64,000 nucleotides of DNA, from the NCBI RefSeq assembly GCF_015461835.1, contig NZ_JACOPX010000014.1:62001-126000 (forward strand), read 5' to 3'. Below, piece after piece: positions 26,291-35,826 of the stretch. The DNA is from Pseudomonas neuropathica. GTDB lineage: Bacteria; Pseudomonadota; Gammaproteobacteria; Pseudomonadales; Pseudomonadaceae. Numbering within the stretch: the stretch's first letter is position 1; each line of letters opens with the position of its first letter. Position numbers and translations under genes: made by a program. Under the pieces are notes generated by a model. That model searched no databases and had not been told where the DNA came from. It saw nothing but the letters and a program-made list of their open reading frames with translations.

Positions 26291-27898
26291 TCACATCCGG
26301 AACACGCCGAAGCGGCTCGGTTCGATAGGCGCGTTCAGCGACGCGGACAAGGCCAAGGCCAGTACATCGCGGGTTTGAGCGGGGTCAATGACGCCGTCGT
26401 CCCACAGCCGTGCGCTGGAATAGTAGGGGTGACCCTGCTCTTCATACTGGTCGAGGATCGGTTGCTTGATCTCGGCTTCCTGCTCGGCACTGAAACCCTG
26501 GCCACTGCGTTCAGCCTGTTCGCGTTTGACCTGCACCAACACGCCCGCCGCCTGCTCGGCGCCCATCACGCCGATCCGCGCGTTCGGCCACATCCACAGG
26601 AAGCGCGGATCGTAAGCGCGCCCGCACATGCCGTAGTTACCGGCGCCGAAGCTGCCGCCGATGATTACGGTGAATTTTGGCACTTTCGCGCAAGCCACGG
26701 CCGTGACCAGTTTCGCGCCATGTTTGGCGATGCCGCCGGCCTCGTATTTCTGGCCGACCATGAAGCCGGTGATGTTCTGCAAAAACAGCAGCGGAATGCC
26801 GCGCTGGCAGGCCAGTTCGATGAAGTGCGCGCCTTTCTGTGCGGCTTCGGCGAAGAGGATGCCGTTGTTCGCCAGAATCGCGATCGGGTAGCCGTGCAGA
26901 TGCGCAAAGCCACACACCAGCGTGCTGCCGAACAAAGCCTTGAATTCATCGAACACCGAACCGTCGACCAGTCGCGCAATCACTTCGCGCACGTCGAACG
27001 GCTGCTTAGCGTCGGCTGAAACCACGCCGTACAACTCGTCGCTGGCGTACAGCGGCGCAATCGGCGCGCGTTGCTGCACGTCACCGAGCTTGCGCCAGTT
27101 GAGGTTGGCAACGCTGCGGCGGGCGAGGGCGAGGGCGTGTTCGTCGCTCTCGGCGTAATGGTCGGCGACCCCGGAAATCTTGCAGTGCACATCGGCACCG
27201 CCCAAGTCTTCGGCGCTGACCACTTCACCGGTCGCGGCCTTCACCAGCGGCGGCCCGGCGAGGAAAATCGTCGCCTGATTGCGCACCATGATCGCTTCGT
27301 CCGCCATCGCCGGTACATAGGCGCCGCCGGCAGTGCACGAGCCCATGACCACAGCGATCTGCGGAATGCCCATCGCGCTCATGTTGGCCTGGTTGAAGAA
27401 GATCCGCCCGAAGTGCTCACGATCCGGAAACACTTCGTCCTGACGCGGCAGGTTGGCGCCGCCCGAATCGACCAGATAGATACACGGCAGACGATTCTGT
27501 TGCGCGATGGTTTGTGCGCGTAGATGTTTTTTCACGGTCAGCGGGTAGTACGAACCGCCCTTAACCGTCGCGTCGTTGGCGACGATCATGCATTCGACGC
27601 CTTCAACCCGGCCGATCCCGGCAATCACACCGGCGGCCGGCACGTCTTCGCCATACACCGCGTGGGCGGCCAATTGGCTGATTTCCAGAAATGGCGAACC
27701 CGGATCAAGCAAGCGGTTGATGCGTTCACGAGGCAACAGTTTGCCGCGTGAGGTGTGGCGTTCCTGGGCTTTCGCGCCGCCACCCTGCGCCACTTGGGCG
27801 AGCAGGGTGTGCAGGGCGTCGACCTGTTTGAGCATCGCCGCGCTGTTGGCGACGAACTCCGCTGAACGAGGGTTGAGCTGAGTGTGCAGGGTAGCCAT
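26291..27898 (-). CDS. liuB: Methylcrotonyl-CoA carboxylase beta subunit
   Basis: A 535-residue carboxyltransferase with two crotonase-like halves. Segments seen: ERINRLLDPGSPFLEISQLAAH, YLVDSGGANLPRQDEVFPDREHFGRIFFNQANMSA, and IIGGSFGAGNYGMCGRAYDPRFLWMWPNARIGVMG, all typical of MCC beta. It moves carboxyl from biotin on LiuD to 3-methylcrotonyl-CoA. Second gene of liuABCD, 12 nt after liuA. Confidence 0.97.
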   Translation of the reverse strand: MATLHTQLNPRSAEFVANSAAMLKQVDALHTLLAQVAQGGGAKAQERHTSRGKLLPRERINRLLDPGSPFLEISQLAAHAVYGEDVPAAGVIAGIGRVEGVECMIVANDATVKGGSYYPLTVKKHLRAQTIAQQNRLPCIYLVDSGGANLPRQDEVFPDREHFGRIFFNQANMSAMGIPQIAVVMGSCTAGGAYVPAMADEAIMVRNQATIFLAGPPLVKAATGEVVSAEDLGGADVHCKISGVADHYAESDEHALALARRSVANLNWRKLGDVQQRAPIAPLYASDELYGVVSADAKQPFDVREVIARLVDGSVFDEFKALFGSTLVCGFAHLHGYPIAILANNGILFAEAAQKGAHFIELACQRGIPLLFLQNITGFMVGQKYEAGGIAKHGAKLVTAVACAKVPKFTVIIGGSFGAGNYGMCGRAYDPRFLWMWPNARIGVMGAEQAAGVLVQVKREQAERSGQGFSAEQEAEIKQPILDQYEEQGHPYYSSARLWDDGVIDPAQTRDVLALALSASLNAPIEPSRFGVFRM

Positions 27899-27910
27899 GG
27901 CCAGCTCCGT

Positions 27911-29074
27911 TTAGCGGGTTTCGTTGAACAGTTCGCGACCGATCAGCATGCGACGGATCTCACTGGTACCGGCGCCGATTTCGTACAGCTTGGCGTCACG
28001 CAGCAAGCGGCCCGCCGGGAATTCGTTGATGTAACCGTTACCGCCGAGAATCTGGATCGCGTCGAGGGCCATTTGCGTGGCGCGCTCGGCGGTGTAGAGG
28101 ATTACCCCGGCGGCATCCTTGCGGGTAGTTTCGCCGCGCTCGCAGGCCTGGGCCACGGCGTAGAGGTAGGCGCGACTGGCGTTGAGCTGGGTGTACATGT
28201 CGGCCACTTTGCCCTGGATCAGCTGGAACTCGCCGATGCTCTGGCCGAACTGTTTGCGGTCGTGGATGTATGGAACGATCAGGTCCATGCACGATTGCAT
28301 GATCCCGGTCGGGCCGCCGGAGAGCACGACGCGTTCGTAATCGAGGCCGCTCATCAACACTTTGACGCCGCCGTTGAGCGCGCCGAGGATGTTTTCTTCC
28401 GGCACTTCGACGTCATCGAAAAACAGCTCGCAGGTGTTGGAGCCGCGCATGCCGAGCTTGTCGAATTTGTTGCTGCGGCTGAAGCCTTTCCAGTCGCGTT
28501 CGACGATGAACGCGGTGATGCCGTGCGGGCCTTTTTCCAGATCGGTCTTGGCGTAGATCACGTAGGTGTTGGCGTCTGGGCCGTTGGTGATCCAGGTCTT
28601 GCTGCCGTTGAGCACGAAACGGTCACCGCGTTTGTCGGCGCGCAGTTTCATCGAGACCACGTCGGAACCGGCGTTCGGCTCGCTCATGGCGAGGGCGCCG
28701 ACGTGTTCGCCGCTGATCAGCTTCGGCAGGTATTGGGTTTTTTGTTCGTGGTTGCCGTTGCGGTTGATCTGGTTGACGCAAAGGTTGGAGTGCGCGCCGT
28801 AAGACAACGCCACCGAGGCCGAACCACGGCTGATTTCTTCCATCGCCACCACATGCGCCAGGTAACCCAGACCCGCGCCGCCGTACTCTTCCGGCACGGT
28901 GATGCCGAGCAGGCCCATGTCACCGAATTTGCGCCACATGTCGGCGGGGAACAGGTTGTCGCTGTCGATCTGCGCGGCGCGCGGAGCGATCTCCTTGGCG
29001 ACGAATGACTGAACCTGATCGCGCAGCATGTCGATGGTTTCACCGAGGGCGAAGTTCAGGGAGGGATAGCTCAT
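27911..29074 (-). CDS. liuA: Isovaleryl-CoA dehydrogenase
   Basis: A 387-residue FAD acyl-CoA dehydrogenase. Family signatures ALAMSEPNAGSDVVSMKL and QILGGNGYINEFPAGRLLRDAKLYEIGAGTSEIRRMLIGREL are present. The catalytic glutamate is in the helix-G position specific to isovaleryl-CoA dehydrogenases (GLDYERVVLSGGP), not in the C-terminal position used by most relatives. It oxidises isovaleryl-CoA to 3-methylcrotonyl-CoA and passes electrons to ETF. First gene of liuABCD; two LiuR-type palindromes lie 57 to 114 nt upstream. Confidence 0.96.
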   Translation of the reverse strand: MSYPSLNFALGETIDMLRDQVQSFVAKEIAPRAAQIDSDNLFPADMWRKFGDMGLLGITVPEEYGGAGLGYLAHVVAMEEISRGSASVALSYGAHSNLCVNQINRNGNHEQKTQYLPKLISGEHVGALAMSEPNAGSDVVSMKLRADKRGDRFVLNGSKTWITNGPDANTYVIYAKTDLEKGPHGITAFIVERDWKGFSRSNKFDKLGMRGSNTCELFFDDVEVPEENILGALNGGVKVLMSGLDYERVVLSGGPTGIMQSCMDLIVPYIHDRKQFGQSIGEFQLIQGKVADMYTQLNASRAYLYAVAQACERGETTRKDAAGVILYTAERATQMALDAIQILGGNGYINEFPAGRLLRDAKLYEIGAGTSEIRRMLIGRELFNETR

Positions 29075-29130
29075 GGGTCACCTTTTGGCTTTTTTGTAGG
29101 GTGGGGAGGGCGGTTACTCAGCTCTCACCT

Positions 29131-29144
29131 TTACGTTAACGTAA
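29131..29144. promoter_or_regulatory. LiuR-type palindrome, liuA-proximal
   Basis: A perfect 14-nt palindrome TTACGTTAACGTAA, 57 nt upstream of the liuA start. It resembles sites described for the MerR-family regulator LiuR, and the encoded LiuR lies in this window. MerR-type regulators bind in the spacer of their promoters. Confidence 0.85.
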
Positions 29145-29172
29145 GCCTGCGCTGGATGGCTGTCAATCACCC

Positions 29173-29188
29173 TTTACGTTAACGTCAA
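29173..29188. promoter_or_regulatory. LiuR-type palindrome, acyl-CoA ligase side
   Basis: TTTACGTTAACGTCAA, a near-perfect palindrome whose centre is 43 nt (about four helical turns) from the first site. The pair lies between divergent liuA and the acyl-CoA ligase gene, so either or both could be controlled. Confidence 0.83.
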
Positions 29189-29236
29189 CTTGAGCGAGAG
29201 TAGGCGCAGTTCAAGATTGAAAGCTGATTAGTTTTT

Positions 29237-29324
29237 GTAGGAGTGAGCCCGCTCGCGATGGCGTCGTGTCAGTCGACGTAAATGGTGACAGTAGGATCGA
29301 GATCGCGAGCAGGCTCACTCCTAC
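29237..29324. repeat. REPIN (GTAGGAGTGAGC type)
   Basis: Inverted REP arms at 29237-29259 and 29302-29324, between the LiuR sites and the acyl-CoA ligase start. Confidence 0.9.
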
Positions 29325-29369
29325 AAGTGACCGTCGGCAACCCATAAATAAAGACAATAGGGGGTCGTC

Positions 29370-31067
29370 ATGGATCAACCCAGTGCAAACCCGCAGCGCA
29401 GCTATACCCGTGGTTCTCAGGACAAAGCCTTGCTGGCGATGACCATCGGGCAGAAGTTCGATCAGACGGTCGCGCAGTACCCGGACGGCGAAGCGCTCGT
29501 CGTGCGCCATCAGCAGTTGCGTTACTCCTGGCGACAACTGGCCGATGCGGTGGACCTGCACGCCAGAGCGCTGCTCGCCCTGGGTTTGCAGGCCGGCGAT
29601 CGCCTCGGTATCTGGGCGCCGAATTGCACGCAGTGGTGTATCACCCAAGTTGCTACGGCAAAAATCGGCGTGATCCTGGTCAACATCAACCCGGCCTATC
29701 GCAGTTCCGAACTCGAATACGTGCTCAAGCAATCCGGCTGCCAATGGCTGGTCTGCGCGGGGGCGTTCAAGTCCTCCAACTACCACGCCATGTTGCAAGG
29801 GTTGGTGCCGGAACTGGCCGAGCAATCCATCGGCCAACTGCGCAGCGAACGCCTCCCCGAACTGCGCGGGGTAATCAGCCTTGACGCGCAACCACCGTCA
29901 GGTTTTCTGCCGTGGTCGCAACTGGCCGATCTGGCTACCAGCATTTCTCCTGATCAACTGCGCGAACGCAGCGACAGCCTGCACTTCGATCAACCGGTGA
30001 ACATCCAGTACACCTCCGGCACTACCGGGTTCCCTAAAGGCGCAACCCTCAGCCACTACAACATCCTCAATAACGGCTACATGGTCGGTGAAAGCATCGG
30101 CCTGACCCCGCGCGATCGTCTGGTGATCCCGGTGCCGCTTTACCACTGCTTCGGCATGGTCATGGGCAACCTCGGCTGCATCACCCACGGCAGCACGATG
30201 ATTTACCCCAGCGATGCCTTCGACCCGTTGCTGACCCTGCAAACCGTCGCCGAGGAAAACGCCACCGGTCTGTACGGCGTACCGACCATGTTCATCGCCA
30301 TGCTCGATCAGCCACAACGCGCAGAGTTCGACCTGTCGAGCCTGCGTACCGGGATCATGGCCGGTGCGACGTGCCCGATCGAAGTGATGCGCCGGGTCAT
30401 CAGCGAGATGCACATGAGCGAAGTGCAGATTGCTTACGGCATGACGGAAACCAGCCCGGTGTCACTGCAGACCGGGCCGACCGATGAGCTGGAATTGCGC
30501 GTGACCACCGTCGGCCGCACCCAGCCACAGCTGGAAAGCAAGATCATCGACGAAGCCGGCAACCTCGTGACGCGCGGCACTATCGGCGAACTGTGCACCC
30601 GTGGCTACAGCGTGATGCTCGGTTACTGGAACAATCCGCAAGCCACCGCCGAAGCCATCGATGACGCGGGCTGGATGCACACCGGCGACCTGGCGAGCAT
30701 GAACGAGGAGGGTTACGTCAACATCGCCGGACGCAACAAGGACATGATCATTCGTGGCGGCGAGAATATTTACCCGCGTGAGCTGGAAGAGTTTTTCTTC
30801 ACCCATCCGGCGGTGGCGGACGTGCAGGTGATCGGCATTCCGTGCTCGCGTTACGGTGAGGAGATTGTTGCCTGGATCAAATTCCACCCCGGCCACAGCG
30901 CCTCGGAGCTGGAGCTGCAAACCTGGTGCAAGGAACGTATCGCGCATTTCAAGACGCCACGGCATTTCAAGTTCGTTGAAGAGTTTCCGATGACGGTGAC
31001 GGGCAAGATCCAGAAATTCAAAATGCGAGAGATCAGTATCGAAGAGCTACGCGAAAAGCACGCCTGA
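29370..31067 (+). CDS. Acyl-CoA ligase (AMP-binding) in the liu cluster
   Basis: A 565-residue adenylate-forming enzyme. The ATP-binding motif is YTSGTTGFPKGATLSH, followed by YGMTETSP, the hinge region GWMHTGDLASMNEEGYVNIAGRNKDMIIRGGENIYPRELEEF, and the C-terminal catalytic lysine in MTVTGKIQKFKMRE. It would activate a short- or branched-chain fatty acid to its CoA thioester with ATP. Transcribed divergently from liuA with LiuR-type sites between, it may feed isovalerate or a related acid into the pathway; the substrate is inferred. Confidence 0.9.
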   Translation: MDQPSANPQRSYTRGSQDKALLAMTIGQKFDQTVAQYPDGEALVVRHQQLRYSWRQLADAVDLHARALLALGLQAGDRLGIWAPNCTQWCITQVATAKIGVILVNINPAYRSSELEYVLKQSGCQWLVCAGAFKSSNYHAMLQGLVPELAEQSIGQLRSERLPELRGVISLDAQPPSGFLPWSQLADLATSISPDQLRERSDSLHFDQPVNIQYTSGTTGFPKGATLSHYNILNNGYMVGESIGLTPRDRLVIPVPLYHCFGMVMGNLGCITHGSTMIYPSDAFDPLLTLQTVAEENATGLYGVPTMFIAMLDQPQRAEFDLSSLRTGIMAGATCPIEVMRRVISEMHMSEVQIAYGMTETSPVSLQTGPTDELELRVTTVGRTQPQLESKIIDEAGNLVTRGTIGELCTRGYSVMLGYWNNPQATAEAIDDAGWMHTGDLASMNEEGYVNIAGRNKDMIIRGGENIYPRELEEFFFTHPAVADVQVIGIPCSRYGEEIVAWIKFHPGHSASELELQTWCKERIAHFKTPRHFKFVEEFPMTVTGKIQKFKMREISIEELREKHA

Positions 31068-31079
31068 CACAAAACCCCT

Positions 31080-31167
31080 GTAGGAGTGAGCCTGCTCGCG
31101 ATAGCGGTGTACCAGTCAATATTTTCATCGACTGACACGACGCTATCGCGAGCAGGCTCACTCCTAC
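31080..31167. repeat. REPIN (GTAGGAGTGAGC type)
   Basis: Inverted REP arms at 31080-31102 and 31145-31167, just after the acyl-CoA ligase stop and before the end of the CrcY RNA on the other strand. Confidence 0.9.
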
Positions 31168-31199
31168 AAGGGATATGTGTTGGAAAGAGGAATCACAGA

Positions 31200-31577
31200 A
31201 AGCACAAAGGGGAGCCGAAGCTCCCCTTTAATTTTGTCGTCGCGTGCTCTTTTTTATTATTGAGGGTCGGTCTGTTGTTGTTTTTGGCAACCGTGGCCCT
31301 TTACCGCTGTTTTTGGCGACCCCCATCCGGGGTCAAGAGCAAACGTATTTTTTTGAGCGCTGATCTACTTTCTCGCTAAGCGATCCAACCGATTCGGGGG
31401 CTACCTGAAGGTAGTTTTATTGTTCTCTGCCCGGTTGCGGGTCACTCCTGAGAGCACCCTGAAAAGCACACCTTCTCCAAAAAAATCTGTTAGCTGCGTC
31501 TCTGCCGTGTTGTTTTTGTTATGTCAGAGTCGGTACGTCTTATTTTTATTGGTTTGCTGCTTTTTATTCTTGTTATG
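31200..31577 (-). ncRNA. crcY: CrcY-type small RNA, Hfq/Crc decoy
   Basis: The 668-nt gap between the acyl-CoA ligase and liuE has no credible gene but carries an RNA on the minus strand. The sequence has six AAnAAnAA motifs (plus-strand positions 31254, 31275, 31417, 31510, 31540 and 31564), the catabolite-repression motif bound by Hfq with Crc. It ends in the hairpin AAAGGGGAGC-TTCG-GCTCCCCTTT (31229-31206). Length (about 378 nt), motif number and position next to the HMG-CoA lyase gene agree with CrcY of P. putida, from memory. It would trap Hfq/Crc and relieve carbon catabolite repression when good carbon sources run out. The 5' end is set from the sigma-54 promoter and is approximate. 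Confidence 0.88.
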
Positions 31578-31588
31578 CCATAGAGATA

Positions 31589-31604
31589 GCAGAAGCCGTG
31601 CCAA
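31589..31604 (-). promoter_or_regulatory. Sigma-54 promoter of crcY
   Basis: On the minus strand TTGGCACGGCTTCTGC carries GG and GC at the -24 and -12 positions with proper spacing, matching TGGCAC-N5-TTGC well. CrcZ/CrcY RNAs are known to be driven by sigma-54 and CbrB. Confidence 0.85.
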
Positions 31605-31684
31605 CTTTTGAAAATCCTTATAAATCAATGCTTTGAGAATTTCAGAAAATTTTCACTCTAGCGAAACCAGACAATTTGTTTCCG

Positions 31685-31725
31685 TGTTACTCGCTTAAAC
31701 CCACATTCCGGACACAGCGGTAACA
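31685..31725. promoter_or_regulatory. Candidate CbrB upstream activator site
   Basis: TGTTAC (31685-31690) and GTAACA (31720-31725) form inverted half-sites 29 nt apart, about 80-120 nt upstream of the sigma-54 promoter. CbrB sites use such half-sites, though I recall a shorter gap, so this is a candidate only. Confidence 0.5.
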
Positions 31726-31735
31726 CCTTCCCCCC

Positions 31736-32635
31736 TCACTGTGCGCTACGGGCCTTGGCCACGCGCGAACCGCTCGGGCGGCCGAGCACCGCGCTGATCT
31801 GCTGACCCGCAGCAATCAAGGCGTCCAGGTCGATACCGGTCTCGATACCCAGGCCGTTGAGCAGGTACACCACGTCTTCGGTGGCAACGTTACCGCTCGC
31901 GCCTTTGGCGTACGGGCAGCCGCCGAGGCCCGCGATAGAGCTGTCGAACACCGAGATGCCCTCAAGCAGACTCGCGTAGATATTGGCCATGGCCTGACCA
32001 TAGGTGTCGTGGAAGTGCCCGGCGAGCTTGTCTCGTGGCACTTGCGCTGAAACCACGTCGAAAAGGCGCCGAGTCGCGCCCGCAGTGCCGGTGCCAATAG
32101 TGTCGCCCAGCGAGACCTCGTAGCAGCCCATCGCATACAACTCGCGCGCGACCATCGCCACTTGTTCCGGCGCGACCGTGCCTTCGTACGGGCAACCGAG
32201 CACGCAGGACACGTAACCGCGCACAGTAACGCCGTGCTGTTGCGCCGCTTCCATGATCGGTGCGAAGCGCGCCAGGCTTTCGCTGATCGAGCAGTTGATG
32301 TTGCGCTGCGAGAAGGCTTCGGAGGCGGCAGCGAACACGGCGACTTCCTTGACCCCAGCGGCGATGGCATCTTCGAAGCCACGCAGGTTTGGCGCCAGTG
32401 CACCGTAGGTCACGCCGGGTTTGCGCTGGATCTGTGCAAACACTTCGGCGGAACCCGCCATCTGCGGGACCCATTTCGGTGAAACGAAACTGCCGACTTC
32501 TATATAGCCAAGACCGGCAGCGCTGAGTGCATCGACCAGTTGCACCTTGTCGGCCACGCTGATCGGTTGGGCTTCGTTCTGCAGGCCATCGCGTGGGCCG
32601 ACTTCGATCAGGCGTACTTGGGAGGGGAGGGACAT
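31736..32635 (-). CDS. liuE: Hydroxymethylglutaryl-CoA lyase
   Basis: A 299-residue TIM-barrel lyase. The N-terminus VRLIEVGPRDGLQNEAQPISVADKVQLVDALSAAGLGYIEVGSFVSPKWVPQMA is the HMG-CoA lyase signature. LAGHFHDTYGQAMANIYASLLEGISVFDSSIAGLGGCPYAKGASGNVATEDVVYLL carries the metal-binding histidines and the active-site cysteine. It splits HMG-CoA into acetoacetate and acetyl-CoA, the last step of leucine degradation here. It lies apart from liuABCD, 144 nt after liuR with a REPIN between. The crcY promoter begins just past its stop. Confidence 0.96.
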   Translation of the reverse strand: MSLPSQVRLIEVGPRDGLQNEAQPISVADKVQLVDALSAAGLGYIEVGSFVSPKWVPQMAGSAEVFAQIQRKPGVTYGALAPNLRGFEDAIAAGVKEVAVFAAASEAFSQRNINCSISESLARFAPIMEAAQQHGVTVRGYVSCVLGCPYEGTVAPEQVAMVARELYAMGCYEVSLGDTIGTGTAGATRRLFDVVSAQVPRDKLAGHFHDTYGQAMANIYASLLEGISVFDSSIAGLGGCPYAKGASGNVATEDVVYLLNGLGIETGIDLDALIAAGQQISAVLGRPSGSRVAKARSAQ

Positions 32636-32672
32636 GGGCTGACCTGCTCTGGTGAATTCGTGGAGAACCCCT

Positions 32673-32759
32673 GTAGGAGTGAGCCTGCTCGCGATCGCGG
32701 AGTGCCAGATAAAAACTGCTTGCCTGATACACCGCTATCGCGAGCAGGCTCACTCCTGC
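32673..32759. repeat. REPIN (GTAGGAGTGAGC type)
   Basis: Inverted REP arms at 32673-32695 and 32737-32759 lie between liuR and liuE, both on the minus strand, so it could weaken read-through from liuR into liuE. Confidence 0.88.
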
Positions 32760-32779
32760 AGGGGGATTTGTGTTGTTTG

Positions 32780-33178
32780 TCAGATGGCCTGCTGGCTCTT
32801 GAGCGTCTGCTCCAGCGCCTGCACGCAGCGCTCTTCGGCGGTATCGAGTTCCAGCTTCATCTGCTCAATGTCGAGCAACTGCTGCTCAAGCTGTTCGCGG
32901 CGCTCGCTGATTTTCGCCAGCATACTGTTGAGCTGTTTGGTGTTACCGCTGGACGGATCGTAAAGCTCGATCAGTTCGCGGCATTCGGCCAGCGAGAAAC
33001 CGATGCGCTTGCCGCGCAGGATCAGTTTCAGACTGACCTTGTCGCGCGGTGAATAGATGCGTTCCTGGCCACGGCGCTCAGGGCTGAGCAGGCCTTGTTC
33101 TTCATAAAAGCGGATCGCCCGGGTGGTGATGTCCAGCTCGCGGGCGAGGTCGGAGATGCTGTAGGTCTGGCTGCTCAT
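32780..33178 (-). CDS. liuR: MerR-family regulator LiuR
   Basis: A 132-residue MerR protein: helix-turn-helix in YSISDLARELDITTRAIRFYEEQGLLSPERRGQERIYSPRD, then a long coiled-coil dimerisation helix (residues 75-125). It lacks the metal-binding cysteines of MerR/CueR. It controls liu genes in Pseudomonas and other gammaproteobacteria, with a leucine-derived CoA compound as the likely signal. A palindrome just upstream (33222) suggests autoregulation. Here it is separated from liuA by about 4 kb instead of preceding it directly as in P. aeruginosa. Confidence 0.95.
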   Translation of the reverse strand: MSSQTYSISDLARELDITTRAIRFYEEQGLLSPERRGQERIYSPRDKVSLKLILRGKRIGFSLAECRELIELYDPSSGNTKQLNSMLAKISERREQLEQQLLDIEQMKLELDTAEERCVQALEQTLKSQQAI

Positions 33179-33221
33179 GGAAGCGCTCGAAAAAAGGTCT
33201 TGGCGCTAAGCTAATGGCAGG

Positions 33222-33237
33222 TTGACGTTTACGTCAA
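33222..33237. promoter_or_regulatory. LiuR-type palindrome upstream of liuR
   Basis: TTGACGTTTACGTCAA, a near-perfect palindrome 44 nt before the liuR start codon, alike in core (ACGTTWACGT) to the two sites by liuA. On the minus strand its TTGACG could be a -35, with TAGCTT about 18 nt further as -10. Confidence 0.83.
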
Positions 33238-33269
33238 GCGGGATGATCTGTGGTGTTCATGCTGGCCTC

Positions 33270-33352
33270 ATCGCGAGCAGGCTCACTCCTACAATTGGTT
33301 GCATTTCTTCAGATAAAACACGGTCAACTGTAGGAGTGAGCCTGCTCGCGAT
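33270..33352. repeat. REPIN (GTAGGAGTGAGC type)
   Basis: Inverted REP arms at 33270-33292 and 33330-33352 between the liuR promoter and the end of the LysR gene. Confidence 0.9.
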
Positions 33353-33374
33353 GGCAGCGCCGCGGTAAAAAGCC

Positions 33375-34304
33375 CTACACCTTATCCAGCTTCTTCTCCT
33401 GCGCCGTCACCTGCTGGCACAACTCGATCATCTGCTCGCGCATCCAGCGATTCGCCGGATCCTGGTCAGTGCTTTCATGCCAGTACAAGTGCGTCTCCAC
33501 TGGCGGCACATCATTCACCGGCAGATTAAACGCCTGCAATTCATGCCGACGGGCAAAGCGCTCCGGCACCGTCATGACCATGTCGGTCTGCTGCATCACT
33601 TGCGACGCCATCAGATAATGCTGCGAGCGCAGGGCAATCTTGCGCTGAATGCCCATTTTGCCCAGCGCCAGATCGACATAACCCAGACCACTGCGACGGC
33701 TGGAAATATGGATATGGGTCAGCGACAAGTAATCATCCAGCGAGAGCTTTTCCTTGCCTGCCATCGGATGCCCCTTGCGCATCGCACACACGTAACGGTC
33801 TTCCATCAGCTTGACGTGGCGCACCTGCGGGTCGGTGTTGAGCGGCGCATCCACGGCGAAATCCAGACGTCCGGCGGCCAGCTCTTTGGTGGTCTCGCGG
33901 CGCTTGGACAAAAAGCTTTCGATAATCACGGTCGGCGCCAGACGGCGCAGGCGCTGGAACAGCGGCGGCAGAATCACCGCCTCGGTGAGGTCGGTCATGC
34001 TGATGCGGTAGGTCTTGACCGCTTGGGCCGGGTTGAAAATGCGGCTTTCCTGAACCGACACACGCAGCAGCGACAAAGCGTTGCGCACCGGGCCGATGAT
34101 GTTCTGCGCCATTGGCGTCGGCACCATACCCTGAGCCGTGCGCACGAACAGCGGATCGTTGAAGGTTTCGCGCAACCGCGCCAAGGCGTTGGACACCGCC
34201 GGCTGGGTGATACCGACAATCTGCCCGGCGCGGGTCAGATTGGCTTCGGTGTAGATCGCGTCGAAGACGATGAAAAGGTTGAGGTCGACCTTACTCAGAT
34301 TCAT
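33375..34304 (-). CDS. LysR-family regulator (NodD/LeuO-like subgroup)
   Basis: A 309-residue LysR regulator beginning MNLSKVDLNLFIVFDAIYTEANLTRAGQIVGITQPAVSNALARLRETFNDPLFVRTAQGMVPT, the pattern of the NodD/LeuO-type subgroup. The ligand domain spans residues 90-300. It is divergent from the acyl-CoA dehydrogenase at 34476 with 171 nt between the starts, which is probably its target. The ligand is unknown; a fatty acyl or CoA compound is a guess from context. Confidence 0.92.
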   Translation of the reverse strand: MNLSKVDLNLFIVFDAIYTEANLTRAGQIVGITQPAVSNALARLRETFNDPLFVRTAQGMVPTPMAQNIIGPVRNALSLLRVSVQESRIFNPAQAVKTYRISMTDLTEAVILPPLFQRLRRLAPTVIIESFLSKRRETTKELAAGRLDFAVDAPLNTDPQVRHVKLMEDRYVCAMRKGHPMAGKEKLSLDDYLSLTHIHISSRRSGLGYVDLALGKMGIQRKIALRSQHYLMASQVMQQTDMVMTVPERFARRHELQAFNLPVNDVPPVETHLYWHESTDQDPANRWMREQMIELCQQVTAQEKKLDKV

Positions 34305-34475
34305 AACGCGGCTTCTCTTGTTATTTAGGGCAGTGTTTTAGGGGCTGGCAATCAGCCGATCATATATCGGTGATGAATGTTTATACACGCCGAGAATAGG
34401 CTAGGTAAATTATCAACGCTGTTCTAGCATCGATTGCATGACTTAAACAACCTCTGCCCAAGAAGGTAATTGATC

Positions 34476-35705
<1,230 letters not shown>

Positions 35706-35720
35706 GACCGCGTCGCCTGC

Positions 35721-35793
35721 TTCGCGAGCAAGCTCGCTCCCACAGGATTTGTGAACGCCACAGATCCAATGTGGGAGCGAGCTTGCTCGCGAA
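35721..35793. repeat. REPIN (GTGGGAGCGAGC type)
   Basis: Inverted REP arms at 35721-35743 and 35771-35793 between convergent genes. Confidence 0.9.
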
Positions 35794-35826
35794 AGGGCCA
35801 GCCCATTCAGTACATAACCATCAGGC

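Noticed and set aside
31420..31611. Small plus-strand frame in the liuE-ligase gap
   Set aside because: The sequence is the complement of the CrcY RNA and its promoter; no ribosome-binding site and low-complexity Leu/Phe translation.
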